Source: Clostridiales bacterium (GTDB lineage: Bacteria > Bacillota > Clostridia > Christensenellales > Borkfalkiaceae). Taken from it: a stretch of DNA of 64,000 bases. Positions 26,765 to 34,773 of the stretch are shown here, in pieces. The notes below the pieces were generated by a model. It was not told where the DNA came from. It worked only from the letters and a program-made list of their open reading frames with translations, and ran no database searches. The stretch covers positions 309,980-373,979 of the forward strand of contig SVIG01000001.1 of NCBI GenBank assembly GCA_015071005.1. Direction: 5' to 3'. The stretch's first letter is position 1; each line of letters opens with the position of its first letter. The position numbers and the translations under genes are program-made.

Positions 26765-27457
26765 ATGGAAATTCGCAATATCAACGAAATTTATCAACAG
26801 GAAATCGTCAAAAATAAGGAAAAACTCGACGCGTTTCGCGCTTTGCTTTTGGAATACAACCAAAAGTACAATTTAACGACGATTTTGGAAGAAAAAGACG
26901 TCTATTACAAGCATTTTTTGGATAGTGCGGCAGGAATGGATCTTTTCACAAAGGGCGCACGCGTGGCTGAAATTGGCTCTGGCGCGGGTTTTCCGTCGAT
27001 GGTATTAAAACTCCTTCGCGACGATCTTTCCTTTGACCTTTTTGAAAGTGTAGGCAAAAAATGCGAGTTTTTGCGTGCCGTTGTGGATAAATTTCAGCTT
27101 AAAAACGTGCATATTTATAATTTACGCGCGGAAGATGGGGCGAAAGATTCTAAGTTCCGTGAAAAATATGATTTTGTGACGGCGAGAGCGGTCGCGAGAA
27201 TGAATACCCTTTCCGAATACTGTCTGCCGTTCGTGAAAAAAGGCGGTAAATTTATCGCTTATAAGAGCGGCGATACAACGGAAATTGAAGAGGCGCAAAA
27301 CGCCTATAAAACGCTTGGCGGAAAACTCGTAAACGTCATAGAATATTCCCTTCCCGAAGACTACGGCGATCGAGTGCTTGCCATCGTTGAAAAGGTAAAA
27401 CCCACGCCGCCGAGATATCCAAGGGGGCAAGGAAAAGAACGGAAAAATCCGTTATAA
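26765..27457 (+). CDS. rsmG: 16S rRNA (guanine527-N7)-methyltransferase RsmG
   Basis: 230 residues from the ATG at 26765. The ATG at 26756 lies upstream of the predicted transcript start. The SAM motif VAEIGSGAGFPSMVLKLL (~66-83) and TARAVARMNTLSEYCLPFVK (~140-159) identify RsmG/GidB, which methylates G527 of 16S rRNA. The usual partners mnmE, mnmG and parA-parB are not next to it. The start lies essentially at the 5' end of the mRNA, so translation may be leaderless. Confidence 0.95.
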   Translation: MEIRNINEIYQQEIVKNKEKLDAFRALLLEYNQKYNLTTILEEKDVYYKHFLDSAAGMDLFTKGARVAEIGSGAGFPSMVLKLLRDDLSFDLFESVGKKCEFLRAVVDKFQLKNVHIYNLRAEDGAKDSKFREKYDFVTARAVARMNTLSEYCLPFVKKGGKFIAYKSGDTTEIEEAQNAYKTLGGKLVNVIEYSLPEDYGDRVLAIVEKVKPTPPRYPRGQGKERKNPL

Positions 27458-27467
27458 TTAGAAAAAT

Positions 27468-27490
27468 GGGAGTACCATGTACGAATTGAA
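27468..27490 (+). repeat. Dispersed element, form B (intergenic)
   Basis: GTACCATGTACGAATTGAA preceded by AAAAATGGGA, 10 bp after rsmG and just ahead of its terminator. Confidence 0.8.
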
Positions 27491-27495
27491 TACAA

Positions 27496-27529
27496 AAAAC
27501 GGCTTACAAGAATATTTGTAAGCCGTTTT
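27496..27529. terminator. Bidirectional terminator between rsmG and ricT
   Basis: AAAACGGCTTACAA and TTGTAAGCCGTTTT form a 14-bp symmetric stem. Confidence 0.85.
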
Positions 27530-27552
27530 AATTTCGGTGAAAAAGCCGAGAA

Positions 27553-28416
27553 TTACAAGGTGTCTGCATCGTCGCCCGATTCGTCTTTTTCGGGTTGATT
27601 GCTCTTTTTGAAACGCACGTCTTCCAAACGGAAGTCTTTATAAATCCAACCGCCGTTTTTATCGTCGAATTTCACTTTTACCAAGAGTTTAAGCATATTG
27701 ACGGATGCAACGAGTCCCTTTCCTTCGAGTGTGCTCACTTCCGAGCCAACTTTCGGCATTTTTTTGCTTACGTCCGCATAGTAATCGTTTTCGTAGCTCA
27801 AACAGCACATCAGTCTTCCGCAAAGACCGCTGATTTTTCCAGGATTAAGGGAAAGACCTTGCGTTTTTGCCATTTTTACGCTCACTTTCTTAAATTCGGG
27901 CATATTGCCTGCGCAGCAACAAACTCTGCCGCAGGGTGCAAGTCCGCCAAGATATTTCGTTTCGTCGCGCGTACCTACTTGGCGAAGCTCGATACGGTTG
28001 TGGAAAGAGGTTGCCAAATCCTTGACAAGTTCTCTAAAATCCACACGATTTGCCGAGGTGAAGAAAAAGGTGATTTTGCTGCCGTCGAACGCGTATTCGC
28101 AGTCCACGAGCTTCATCTCCAAGCCGTGCTTGATAATTTTTTCCTTGCACGTTTGCATGGCTTGCGGTTTCTTTGCTTCGCAAGCGTTGTAAAAATCGGT
28201 GTCCTTTTGCGTTGCGATACGAATGACCGGCTTTAAGGGCTGCACAACCTCGTCGTCGGGTACTTCCTTTTCAGGATACGCCACCCACGCATATTCAAGT
28301 CCGCGTGCGGTTTCGACTACAACGGGCATATTGCGCTCGTATTGATCGCCTGCTTTGGGCGAAAAATAATAGAGTTTTCCGCCGTTTTTGAATTTTATTC
28401 CTACTACTTTTACCAT
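27553..28416 (-). CDS. ricT: RicT/YaaT (PSP1 domain) protein
   Basis: 287 residues of PSP1 domain. The cysteine-rich block APCGRVCCCAGNMPEF (~160-175) and SGLCGRLMCCLSYENDYY (~195-212) fits the iron-sulfur RicA-RicF-RicT complex. That complex stimulates RNase Y-dependent mRNA processing and affects sporulation in Bacillus. It lies 37 bp after holB, the holB-yaaT order of Bacillus. Confidence 0.93.
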   Translation of the reverse strand: MVKVVGIKFKNGGKLYYFSPKAGDQYERNMPVVVETARGLEYAWVAYPEKEVPDDEVVQPLKPVIRIATQKDTDFYNACEAKKPQAMQTCKEKIIKHGLEMKLVDCEYAFDGSKITFFFTSANRVDFRELVKDLATSFHNRIELRQVGTRDETKYLGGLAPCGRVCCCAGNMPEFKKVSVKMAKTQGLSLNPGKISGLCGRLMCCLSYENDYYADVSKKMPKVGSEVSTLEGKGLVASVNMLKLLVKVKFDDKNGGWIYKDFRLEDVRFKKSNQPEKDESGDDADTL

Positions 28417-28453
28417 AATTTATCCTTATAGCTTACCGCTTATTTACGGTAGA

Positions 28454-29425
28454 TTATTCTTTATTTTCTCTCAAAATTTTTGCAATACAAAGCTCTAAGC
28501 ATTGGGGCAGGTTCGCGTTGAACGTCAATTCAAGCTCCGATTTTGAAATACATTCCTGCGCGAAAAGAAGGGCTCTCTCGGAGTATTTTTGCGAAACGTC
28601 TAAAATCTCGTTCTTTTTCAAAAGGAGTTTGCGGCGAGCCTTCGTGCCTTGCGTTTTCAAAACGAGTGCGTCGCGGTAGATAAGCCGCAGGAGGGAAAAA
28701 AGCTCTTTCGGGTGTTTGGTTTCTCCAATTTGCTTGACAATAGACGGTAATGCGTGACGGGAGCAAAGAGTGAGCGCGAACGCGTTTTCCATCAGCGCTT
28801 TGAAGTATCCCCCCTCTAAAATATTTTGCGCGCCGCCAAGCGAGCCGTTGGAGGCTGCGGCGCAAAGGGAGATTGTTTCGCGGTCGTATTTATCCCCGTA
28901 AATTCGAAGCAAGCAATCTTCGATTTCCTGCGTTTCAAACGACAAAATTTCCATTTTTTTCGTACGGGAAAGAACAGTCGTTAAAATGTTAAAGGAATGG
29001 ATTGCGCCGAGCAGGAAAATTACCCCTTCAGGCGGTTCTTCCAAGAGTTTTAAGAGTTTATTTTGTGTGGGCGCGTTTGCCGTTTCAAAACCGCTGACAA
29101 CGATCACCTTACGCTTTCCTTCCACGGGACGAAGCAAACACTCTTCCTTGATGGAATCGGCATCCTCAACAGCGAGTTTTTTGCCTATTTCGGGATAGAA
29201 AAGACAATCGGAAAAGCTTTCCGCGTCAATCAATCGGCTCACGCGTTTTTCTTCTTCCGTTTGCTCGTTTTCGCAGGAAAGCAGGACCTTTGCAAAGTAT
29301 TTCAACGCTTCCCGTAAATTGCGCGCATCGTCAAAAAGCAACAGATACGCGTGGGAGTTTTTCCCATTGAGCGTTTCCCGTTGCAAAAGCGTATACGCGT
29401 TGGTTTTCGTTAAAAGCGTTTGCAT
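28454..29425 (-). CDS. holB: DNA polymerase III delta' subunit
   Basis: 323 residues with the clamp-loader AAA+ fold but without a Walker A motif, as expected of delta'. Conserved pieces: LQRETLNGKNSHAYLLLFDD (~13-32), KVIVVSGFETANAPTQNKLL with KLLEEPPEGVIFLLG (~105-140) and the sensor-1-like ILTTVLSRTKK. It helps load the sliding clamp. It is upstream of ricT. The C-terminal segment FNANLPQ is encoded by a dispersed-element copy on the opposite strand. Confidence 0.92.
   Translation of the reverse strand: MQTLLTKTNAYTLLQRETLNGKNSHAYLLLFDDARNLREALKYFAKVLLSCENEQTEEEKRVSRLIDAESFSDCLFYPEIGKKLAVEDADSIKEECLLRPVEGKRKVIVVSGFETANAPTQNKLLKLLEEPPEGVIFLLGAIHSFNILTTVLSRTKKMEILSFETQEIEDCLLRIYGDKYDRETISLCAAASNGSLGGAQNILEGGYFKALMENAFALTLCSRHALPSIVKQIGETKHPKELFSLLRLIYRDALVLKTQGTKARRKLLLKKNEILDVSQKYSERALLFAQECISKSELELTFNANLPQCLELCIAKILRENKE
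28504..28522 (+). repeat. Dispersed element, form A, antisense inside holB
   Basis: GGGGCAGGTTCGCGTTGAA, one base from consensus. On the holB strand it codes F-N-A-N-L-P. Confidence 0.75.
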
Positions 29426-29541
29426 AAAATACCGTGCCCCTTTTTTCTCATTTTATATTATAGCATATTTTTAAGAAAAAGTAAAGGGACGAACGGAAAG
29501 TTTTAGAAAGATTTTTTAATTTAATTTTTCCAAAAATGGGC

Positions 29542-29560
29542 GGGGCAGGTACGCGTTGAA
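29542..29560 (+). repeat. Dispersed element, form A (intergenic, perfect)
   Basis: GGGGCAGGTACGCGTTGAA flanked by CAAAAATGGGC and TATAAAAATT, between the small ORF's stop codon and the holB start. Confidence 0.9.
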
Positions 29561-29568
29561 TATAAAAA

Positions 29569-29862
29569 TTATATATTTTTTCTAATAAAACGGAGAGAGT
29601 GAATATAGACGGAATCGGTTATCTCACTTCTTCTTTTTTTATTTGTGTATACTCTTTGTATATTCGTTGCAATACAAAAGCTTTGACTGTCTATCAAAAT
29701 CCAACCTTTGCGCTCTTTTTCTTCAATAAAAAACGAGGAGTCGGACATTAAAACAAGACAACACATCTCTTCCCAAGCATCACAGCTTGTTGTTTCTGAT
29801 ACGTAGTTTTCCGTATTTGAAAACTGTAAAAATTGACATGAAAAATCAAAAAGAGTCATCAT
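29569..29862 (-). CDS. Small cysteine-containing protein divergent from XRE regulator
   Basis: 97 residues. Two tandem ATG codons (29862 and 29859) follow a strong AAAGGAG site, and a TTGAAA-17-TATACT promoter lies upstream. The N-terminal half is acidic with several cysteines (SETTSCDAWEEMCCLVLMSD); the C-terminal part is basic. I recognise no family. The promoter overlaps an inverted repeat that the adjacent XRE protein probably binds, so the gene is likely repressed by it. It could be a stress-response or toxin-like small protein; this is inference only. Confidence 0.5.
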   Translation of the reverse strand: MMTLFDFSCQFLQFSNTENYVSETTSCDAWEEMCCLVLMSDSSFFIEEKERKGWILIDSQSFCIATNIQRVYTNKKRRSEITDSVYIHSLRFIRKNI

Positions 29863-29891
29863 TTGTTCTCCTTTGATAGCGTAAAGCTATT

Positions 29892-29930
29892 TTATAACAA
29901 TAGTATATAGCAAATTGTTATAATTTTCAA
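29892..29930. promoter_or_regulatory. Operator and divergent promoter of the XRE/small-protein pair
   Basis: Inverted repeat TTATAACAAT (29892-29901) / ATTGTTATAA (29914-29923) with a 12-bp spacer. The minus-strand promoter (TTGAAA 29930-29925, 17 bp, TATACT 29907-29902) overlaps it. A plus-strand TATAAT (29919-29924) could serve the regulator. Confidence 0.6.
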
Positions 29931-29949
29931 GTAAAAGGGAGAAAATAAG

Positions 29950-30156
29950 ATGAAAATTTTTCAAGAAAGATTAAAAGAGCAACGCACTTTATACGGAAAA
30001 ACGCAACGGCAAATGGCAGAACATTTGGGTATTTCACAGCCGTCTTATATCCGTTATGAAAAGGGAACGGCAGAACCGACGCTTGAAAAATTAGTAGCGT
30101 TAGCGGATTTTTTCGACGTCTCGGTGGATTACTTATTAGGAAGAGCGGATTTGTAA
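29950..30156 (+). CDS. XRE-family helix-turn-helix regulator
   Basis: 68 residues, a single HTH_3 domain: FQERLKEQRTLYGKTQRQMA, EHLGISQPSYIRYEKGTAEP and SVDYLLGRADL at the end. A GGGAG site precedes the ATG. Size and composition are those of a Cro/C1-type repressor. It probably controls itself and the divergent small gene through the inverted repeat in the shared promoter region. Confidence 0.9.
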   Translation: MKIFQERLKEQRTLYGKTQRQMAEHLGISQPSYIRYEKGTAEPTLEKLVALADFFDVSVDYLLGRADL

Positions 30157-30160
30157 AAAA

Positions 30161-30183
30161 AAGGCACGCCAAAGGCGTGCCTT
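30161..30183 (+). terminator. Terminator after the XRE gene
   Basis: AAGGCACGCC / GGCGTGCCTT with a 3-nt loop, A-run before and short T-run after. Confidence 0.75.
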
Positions 30184-30195
30184 TAATAGTTGTTT

Positions 30196-30230
30196 TTAAC
30201 CCGACCGCTCGTATCGAGCGGTCGGGTTAA
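30196..30230. repeat. Long palindrome without a T-tract
   Basis: TTAACCCGACCGCTCG / CGAGCGGTCGGGTTAA, a 16-bp perfect inverted repeat with a 3-bp centre. Neither side has a terminator-like T-run immediately after the stem, so a second terminator is possible but a protein-binding palindrome cannot be excluded. Confidence 0.55.
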
Positions 30231-30246
30231 TGCTTGTAAATCGTGC

Positions 30247-30693
30247 TTAAAGATAGCTTTTCCACGTTTCTTCAAAGCTTTCTTCCGTGCGGATCATTTC
30301 TTCGCAAAGCGCGCGGATTTCGGGGTTTACACTCTCGCTCATGTCGCGATAGGACGTCTTTAACGCGGTGATCCCCATCACCGTCCCCTGTACCATCATT
30401 TCCGCGATGTGCGAACGGGAATTATCCGTTAAAGAGTTAATTTTAATCGAGCCCCACATCATCATTTTTTTGAAGGGGTTTGGTTCTTTTACCTCGTAGC
30501 CCAAATCCTTGGAAAGCTGGGTTGCTTTGGACGAGATTTTTTCGTATTCCTCGTGCTGGGATACAAGCTCTGCGCGGATTTCCGCATCCTCTACCTGCGG
30601 TAAAATGTTGGAAATAGATTGAAGTGCAAGCTGTGCGTTGCGGTAAATCTCCGCAAGAACTTCTTCGTCTTTTTTACGGTCGGTGTTTTGCAT
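30247..30693 (-). CDS. Conserved helical protein, ferritin-like in composition
   Basis: 148 residues, almost wholly alpha-helical by composition. EIYRNAQLALQSISNILPQV (~14-33), two negatively charged helices and a Met-rich stretch FKKMMMWGSIKIN in the middle. The arrangement of Glu/His-bearing helices resembles small ferritin-like/DUF-type proteins of Clostridia, but I cannot confirm metal ligands. Single gene; its start has a GGAG site. Confidence 0.55.
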   Translation of the reverse strand: MQNTDRKKDEEVLAEIYRNAQLALQSISNILPQVEDAEIRAELVSQHEEYEKISSKATQLSKDLGYEVKEPNPFKKMMMWGSIKINSLTDNSRSHIAEMMVQGTVMGITALKTSYRDMSESVNPEIRALCEEMIRTEESFEETWKSYL

Positions 30694-30792
30694 AAAAGTA
30701 CTCCTTTTCTTTTCGTTTGGAAACAGTTTGGGGAAAGTTCTTCAAAAACATACGCAAAAAGCAAAAAAATCCGCAAAATATAGCAAAAATGC

Positions 30793-30927
30793 TTGACGAA
30801 AAAGAAAAAAATGTGGTATAGTGTTAGTCGAGCCGATAGAAACGGGCTTTTTAAGTCAGCAATTTTTTACAAAAAACGCTGCGCCTTGGATATTCTTCGA
30901 GACTGGAAAGAGGAGGTAAAACTTTTT
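30793..30927 (+). promoter_or_regulatory. Promoter and L21 leader of rplU-rpmA
   Basis: TTGACG (30793-30798), 18-bp spacer, GTGG-TATAGT (-10 at 30817-30822), then a ~100-nt untranslated leader. Firmicute rplU genes often carry an autoregulatory L21 leader RNA here. The leader contains GCCGATAGAAACGGGC, which can form a stem. Confidence 0.6.
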
Positions 30928-31233
30928 ATGTACGCTATCATCGATAACGGCAATAAGCAATATAAAGTTGCGGAAGGCGACGTTGTAAGAGTTGAAAAGC
31001 TCGCTGCAGCGGAAGGCGAAACCGTTTCTTTCAAAGTGCTTATGATCGCCGACGAGAACGGTATCAAAACGGGCGCGGAAGTTGAATCCGCAAAAGTAAC
31101 CGCTACGGTCGTTAAGCAAGATAAGGCGAAGAAAATCATCGTCTTCAAGTATAAAGCGAAAAAGAACGAACGTAAAAAGCAGGGTCACAGACAGCCCTTC
31201 ACCGCAGTTAAAGTTGAAAAAATCGAGCTTTAA
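30928..31233 (+). CDS. rplU: 50S ribosomal protein L21
   Basis: 101 residues from the ATG at 30928 behind GAGGAGGT; in-frame codons upstream belong to the leader. [20 protein letters not shown] and the C-terminal [20 protein letters not shown] are classical L21. Followed by rpmA, but the ribosomal-processing protease gene prp, usual between the two in Firmicutes, is absent. Confidence 0.97.
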   Translation: MYAIIDNGNKQYKVAEGDVVRVEKLAAAEGETVSFKVLMIADENGIKTGAEVESAKVTATVVKQDKAKKIIVFKYKAKKNERKKQGHRQPFTAVKVEKIEL

Positions 31234-31284
31234 TCGCACCGCTTGAAAAAGCACAAACCAAATTAGATTTAAGGAGAAATAAAA

Positions 31285-31560
31285 ATGATTTTTATCAGTT
31301 TATTCGCTCATAAAAAAGGTACCGGTTCTTCTCACAACGGTAGAGACAGCGAAGCGAAACGCCTTGGCACGAAGCGCAGCGACGGTCAAGCAGTTCTCGC
31401 TGGTAACATTCTCGTCCGTCAAAGAGGTACGAAGATCCATCCCGGTACGAACGTAGGCATCGGCAAAGACGACACCTTGTTCGCACTCGTTGACGGCATC
31501 GTTCGGTACGAAAGAATGGGCAAAGACAAAACGAAAGCTAGCGTTTATCCCAACGCGTAA
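31285..31560 (+). CDS. rpmA: 50S ribosomal protein L27 with N-terminal extension
   Basis: 91 residues. The mature part [20 protein letters not shown] is typical. It is preceded by the short extension MIFISLF, matching a Prp-type cleavage context (hydrophobic-L-F before Ala-His). In Firmicutes this extension must be removed by Prp so that the L27 N-terminus can reach the peptidyl-transferase centre. The extension is shorter than the common MLxLDLQFF form, and no prp gene lies in the 51-bp rplU-rpmA gap. Confidence 0.97.
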   Translation: MIFISLFAHKKGTGSSHNGRDSEAKRLGTKRSDGQAVLAGNILVRQRGTKIHPGTNVGIGKDDTLFALVDGIVRYERMGKDKTKASVYPNA

Positions 31561-31580
31561 GTCCTAATAAGGATTGACCA

Positions 31581-31616
31581 AACCCGACCCTGAAAACGGC
31601 GTCGGGTTTTATTTTT
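31581..31616 (+). terminator. Terminator after rpmA
   Basis: AACCCGAC / GTCGGGTT stem with a 12-nt loop followed by TTATTTTT. Confidence 0.8.
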
Positions 31617-31655
31617 CAAACACTTACAATAGAAAAGATTGCATATACTATTATT

Positions 31656-32606
31656 ATGGAAAATCAACACGAGAAAAACGTCGAAAAAATAAAAAATGCG
31701 GCACCCATGTCCGCGCCGAAAATAAAAAACGGGGATCAAAAGGGTAAATCTTCGCTTTTTTTAGGTGTGTTTTTTATCGTGCTTTCCGCTTTTTTCTTTT
31801 CCCTTATGAGCGTATTTGTGCGCTATGCGGGTAAGCTGCCCACCTTTCAAAAAGCGTTATTCCGAAATTCAGTTGCGGCGATTGTGAGTTTAATACTGCT
31901 TCTAAAAAGCGGTTCAATGAAAATGCAAAAAGGAAGTTTTCTTCCGCTTTTCTTTCGCTCGCTTGCGGGGACAGTGGGGATTGTGTGCAATTTTTACGCG
32001 ATCGATCACATGCCCATTTCCGACGCGTCGATGTTTAATAAGCTTTCCCCTTTCTTTACGGTGATTTTTTCCATTTTTATTATTAAGGAAAGGGCGAATC
32101 TTTGGGATTGGCTGCTTGTGGTGTTTGCGTTTATCGGCGTACTTTTTGTGTCTCGTCCCAGCTTTAACTATGCGGAGATTTTACCCCCTGCCATTGGACT
32201 TTTGGGTGGTATCGGTGCAGGGATTGCCTATGCGTTCGTGCGAAAGCTTCGAAATCAAGGGGAACGCTCGGCGGTAATCGTCTTCTTTTTCTCGGCGTTT
32301 TCCTGCCTTGCGGTAATTCCGTTTGTGATTGCCGATCACGCGCCGATGACCTTTGCGCAAGTGGCTTGGTTGCTTCTTGCGGGTGGCGCGGCAAGCTGTG
32401 CACAGTTTTCTTTGACGACTGCATACAAGTACGCGCCTGCAAAAGAATTGTCCGTATACGATTATTCGCAAGTGCTTTTTGCGGCGGTGTGGGGCATGAT
32501 TCTATTCTCGGAATACCCTGACGTGTGGAGTGTGATAGGATACGTCATTATTCTCGGTGCGGCGATTCTAAAATGGTGGTTTTATCGGCGTGAAAAGACA
32601 AAATAA
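31656..32606 (+). CDS. EamA/DMT superfamily transporter
   Basis: 316 residues with a ~25-residue polar N-terminus followed by ten hydrophobic helices in two EamA repeats (FLGVFFIVLSAFFFSLMSVF at ~37; a second set from about 165). It is probably a metabolite exporter of unknown substrate. A TATACT at 31644-31649 puts the transcript start at or near the ATG, with no Shine-Dalgarno before it, so the message may be leaderless. Confidence 0.88.
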   Translation: MENQHEKNVEKIKNAAPMSAPKIKNGDQKGKSSLFLGVFFIVLSAFFFSLMSVFVRYAGKLPTFQKALFRNSVAAIVSLILLLKSGSMKMQKGSFLPLFFRSLAGTVGIVCNFYAIDHMPISDASMFNKLSPFFTVIFSIFIIKERANLWDWLLVVFAFIGVLFVSRPSFNYAEILPPAIGLLGGIGAGIAYAFVRKLRNQGERSAVIVFFFSAFSCLAVIPFVIADHAPMTFAQVAWLLLAGGAASCAQFSLTTAYKYAPAKELSVYDYSQVLFAAVWGMILFSEYPDVWSVIGYVIILGAAILKWWFYRREKTK

Positions 32607-32610
32607 GCCA

Positions 32611-32627
32611 CCCATGTACGAGATGAA
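32611..32627 (+). repeat. Degenerate dispersed element, form B (intergenic)
   Basis: CCCATGTACGAGATGAA followed by ATAAAAAC, between the EamA stop and its terminator. Confidence 0.6.
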
Positions 32628-32633
32628 ATAAAA

Positions 32634-32664
32634 ACACCCCGACCTGCTTTGCAGGTCGGGGTGT
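32634..32664. terminator. Terminator between EamA gene and clpX
   Basis: ACACCCCGACCTGC / GCAGGTCGGGGTGT, a 14-bp stem with a TTT loop between converging genes. Confidence 0.85.
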
Positions 32665-32680
32665 TGTCTATTTTTAAGAT

Positions 32681-33919
32681 TTAAGCCGACTTTTTATAGA
32701 CGAGCTTGGGGATTGCACCGTCCGTCAAGCATTCTTTCGTGACGATGACTTCTTCTACGTTTTCTTCGGACGGGATTTGGTACATCACTTCCGTCATAAC
32801 GTTTTCGATAATTGTTCTCAAACCGCGCGCGCCTGTCTTTAAGCGAATCGCCGTTTGCGCGATTTCGCGCACTGCCTCGTCTTCGACCGTGAGCTTTACA
32901 CCGTCAAAACCAACGAGTTTTTGGTATTGCTTAATGATGGCGTTTTTCGGTTCGGTCATAATCTTAACAAGCGCCGTTTCATCGAGTTGTTCCAAGCTTA
33001 CCACGATGGGAATACGGCCGACAAATTCGGGAATTAAGCCAAATTTCGTCAAGTCTTGGGGTTTTACGTCGTCCAAAACGGTGTAATCCGCTTCGTGTTC
33101 ACCAAGCTTCACCTTGCCGCCAAAACCAAGCGTCGTATCGTCCTTTCTCGAAGAAACGATCCTATCCAAGCCCACGAATGCGCCGCCGCAAATAAACAAA
33201 ATGTTCGTCGTGTCGATGCGAAGACATTCTTGGCTGGGGTGTTTTCTGCCGCCTTGGGGCGGTACGCTCGCCGTCGTGCTTTCGATAATTTTCAAAAGCG
33301 CTTGCTGTACCCCTTCGCCCGAAACGTCGCGCGTGATGGAGACGTTTTCGCTCTTTCTTGCAATCTTGTCGATTTCGTCGATATAGATGATACCGCGTTG
33401 CGCGCGCTCGATGTCGTAATCGGCGTTTTGAATGAGTTTCAAAAGGATATTTTCGACGTCTTCGCCGACGTAGCCGGCTTCCGTGAGGGTGGTCGCGTCC
33501 GACGTTGCAAAAGGCACGTTGAGAATTTTTGCAAGCGTTCTTGCAAGCAAGGTCTTGCCGCTACCCGTAGGGCCGAGAAGGAGCACGTTGCTCTTTTCAA
33601 TCTCGACTTCATCGTCGTCCTTTTTCTTGTCGACCGTGGCGTTGATGCGTTTATAATGGTTGTAAACCGCAACGGACAAAACGCGTTTCGCTTTGTCTTG
33701 ACCAACGATATATTTATCCAATTCCGCTTTAATTTCCGCAGGCTTTTTCAAGGGAACTTGCTCTTGGGGAACTTTTTCCTTTTCCCATTCGTCCACCATG
33801 GACTTGCAAATTTCCACGCACTCGTCGCAAATACAAGCTCCGTCGGGGCCGGTAATCAAACGGCGCGTTTCTTCCTTGGGTTTGCCGCAGAACGAACAGC
33901 TTTGATGTTTGTTTGCCAT
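32681..33919 (-). CDS. clpX: ATP-dependent Clp protease ATP-binding subunit ClpX
   Basis: 412 residues. N-terminal C4 zinc finger ([10 protein letters not shown] ... [10 protein letters not shown], residues ~8-38), AAA+ core with Walker [18 protein letters not shown] (~113-129), Walker [12 protein letters not shown] (~178) and the GYVGEDVE pore-region motif. It unfolds substrates for ClpP. It follows tig and clpP in the standard Firmicute tig-clpP-clpX order. Confidence 0.97.
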   Translation of the reverse strand: MANKHQSCSFCGKPKEETRRLITGPDGACICDECVEICKSMVDEWEKEKVPQEQVPLKKPAEIKAELDKYIVGQDKAKRVLSVAVYNHYKRINATVDKKKDDDEVEIEKSNVLLLGPTGSGKTLLARTLAKILNVPFATSDATTLTEAGYVGEDVENILLKLIQNADYDIERAQRGIIYIDEIDKIARKSENVSITRDVSGEGVQQALLKIIESTTASVPPQGGRKHPSQECLRIDTTNILFICGGAFVGLDRIVSSRKDDTTLGFGGKVKLGEHEADYTVLDDVKPQDLTKFGLIPEFVGRIPIVVSLEQLDETALVKIMTEPKNAIIKQYQKLVGFDGVKLTVEDEAVREIAQTAIRLKTGARGLRTIIENVMTEVMYQIPSEENVEEVIVTKECLTDGAIPKLVYKKSA

Positions 33920-33988
33920 GTATATATTACTCCAAAATTTCTTATAAATTACAATACGCGAGAGTAGGAAAAAGTGTGAAAAATCAAT

Positions 33989-34008
33989 TTCAACGCGTAC
34001 CTGCCCCC
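33989..34008 (-). repeat. Dispersed element, form A (intergenic, perfect)
   Basis: Minus strand GGGGGCAGGTACGCGTTGAA flanked by AAAAATGAC and ATTGATTTTT, in the gap between clpP and clpX. Confidence 0.9.
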
Positions 34009-34028
34009 GTCATTTTTACTTTTCAGGG

Positions 34029-34619
34029 TTATCTTTTTACAAAAACCTTATCGATCAAGCCGTAGCTTTGCGCTTCTTCCGCAGACATATAATTGTCGCG
34101 GTCGGTGTCGCGTTCGATCGTTGCGATATCCTTTCCTGTGTTTTCGGAAAGAATGCGGTTGAGCTTCGCTTTCGTGCGGAGAATGTGTTCCGCTTGGATT
34201 TTGATATCGCTCGCTTGACCCTGCGCGCCGCCAAGGGGTTGATGGATCATAATTTCCGAGTTGGGAAGGGCATAACGCTTGCCTTTTGCGCCGCTCGAAA
34301 GAAGGAACGCGCCCATCGACGCCGCCAAGCCGATACAAATCGTCGAGACGTCACACTTGATATAGTTCATTGTGTCGTAAATCGCCATACCCGCCGATAC
34401 GCTGCCGCCGGGGGAGTTGATGTACAAGCTGATGTCTTTCGTGGAGTCCTTACCTTCCAAGTAGATAAGCTGTGCGACAACGGTGTTTGCGACCGCGTCG
34501 TTAATTTCGCCCGAAAGGAAGATGATTCGATCGTCCAAGAGACGGGAGTACAAGTCGTAAGTGCGTTCGCCCGAAGAGGTGCGTTCTACTACGTAGGGAA
34601 CCAATACGTTCTTTTCCAT
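34029..34619 (-). CDS. clpP: ATP-dependent Clp protease proteolytic subunit ClpP
   Basis: 196 residues. [20 protein letters not shown] (8-27), the nucleophile serine in [19 protein letters not shown] (~98), histidine in [12 protein letters not shown] (~123) and a downstream Asp complete the triad. It forms the double-heptamer chamber with ClpX. It lies between tig and clpX. Confidence 0.97.
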   Translation of the reverse strand: MEKNVLVPYVVERTSSGERTYDLYSRLLDDRIIFLSGEINDAVANTVVAQLIYLEGKDSTKDISLYINSPGGSVSAGMAIYDTMNYIKCDVSTICIGLAASMGAFLLSSGAKGKRYALPNSEIMIHQPLGGAQGQASDIKIQAEHILRTKAKLNRILSENTGKDIATIERDTDRDNYMSAEEAQSYGLIDKVFVKR

Positions 34620-34773
34620 GTTTTTTACCTCGTTTTGTTTTTTACTTTGATAATAGTATAAAACGTTTAACGTACCAATTTTGGTATATAAAATTTATTT
34701 TGCCAAAATCGGTTTTGATTGATTAGGGCGACCCTAAAAGGATCGCCCCGTGATTGTTTTTTGAAACGGAAAT

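Noticed and set aside
27960..27990. Further dispersed-element copy in ricT (CGCGTACCTACTTGG)
   Set aside because: Only the central 8-9 bases match and the encoded VGTRDE is native to the family.
34727..34750. Strong terminator between tig and clpP
   Set aside because: A GGGCGA..TCGCCC hairpin is present but lacks a T-run on the minus strand, so it is more likely an mRNA-stability or partial attenuation hairpin; not called as a terminator.
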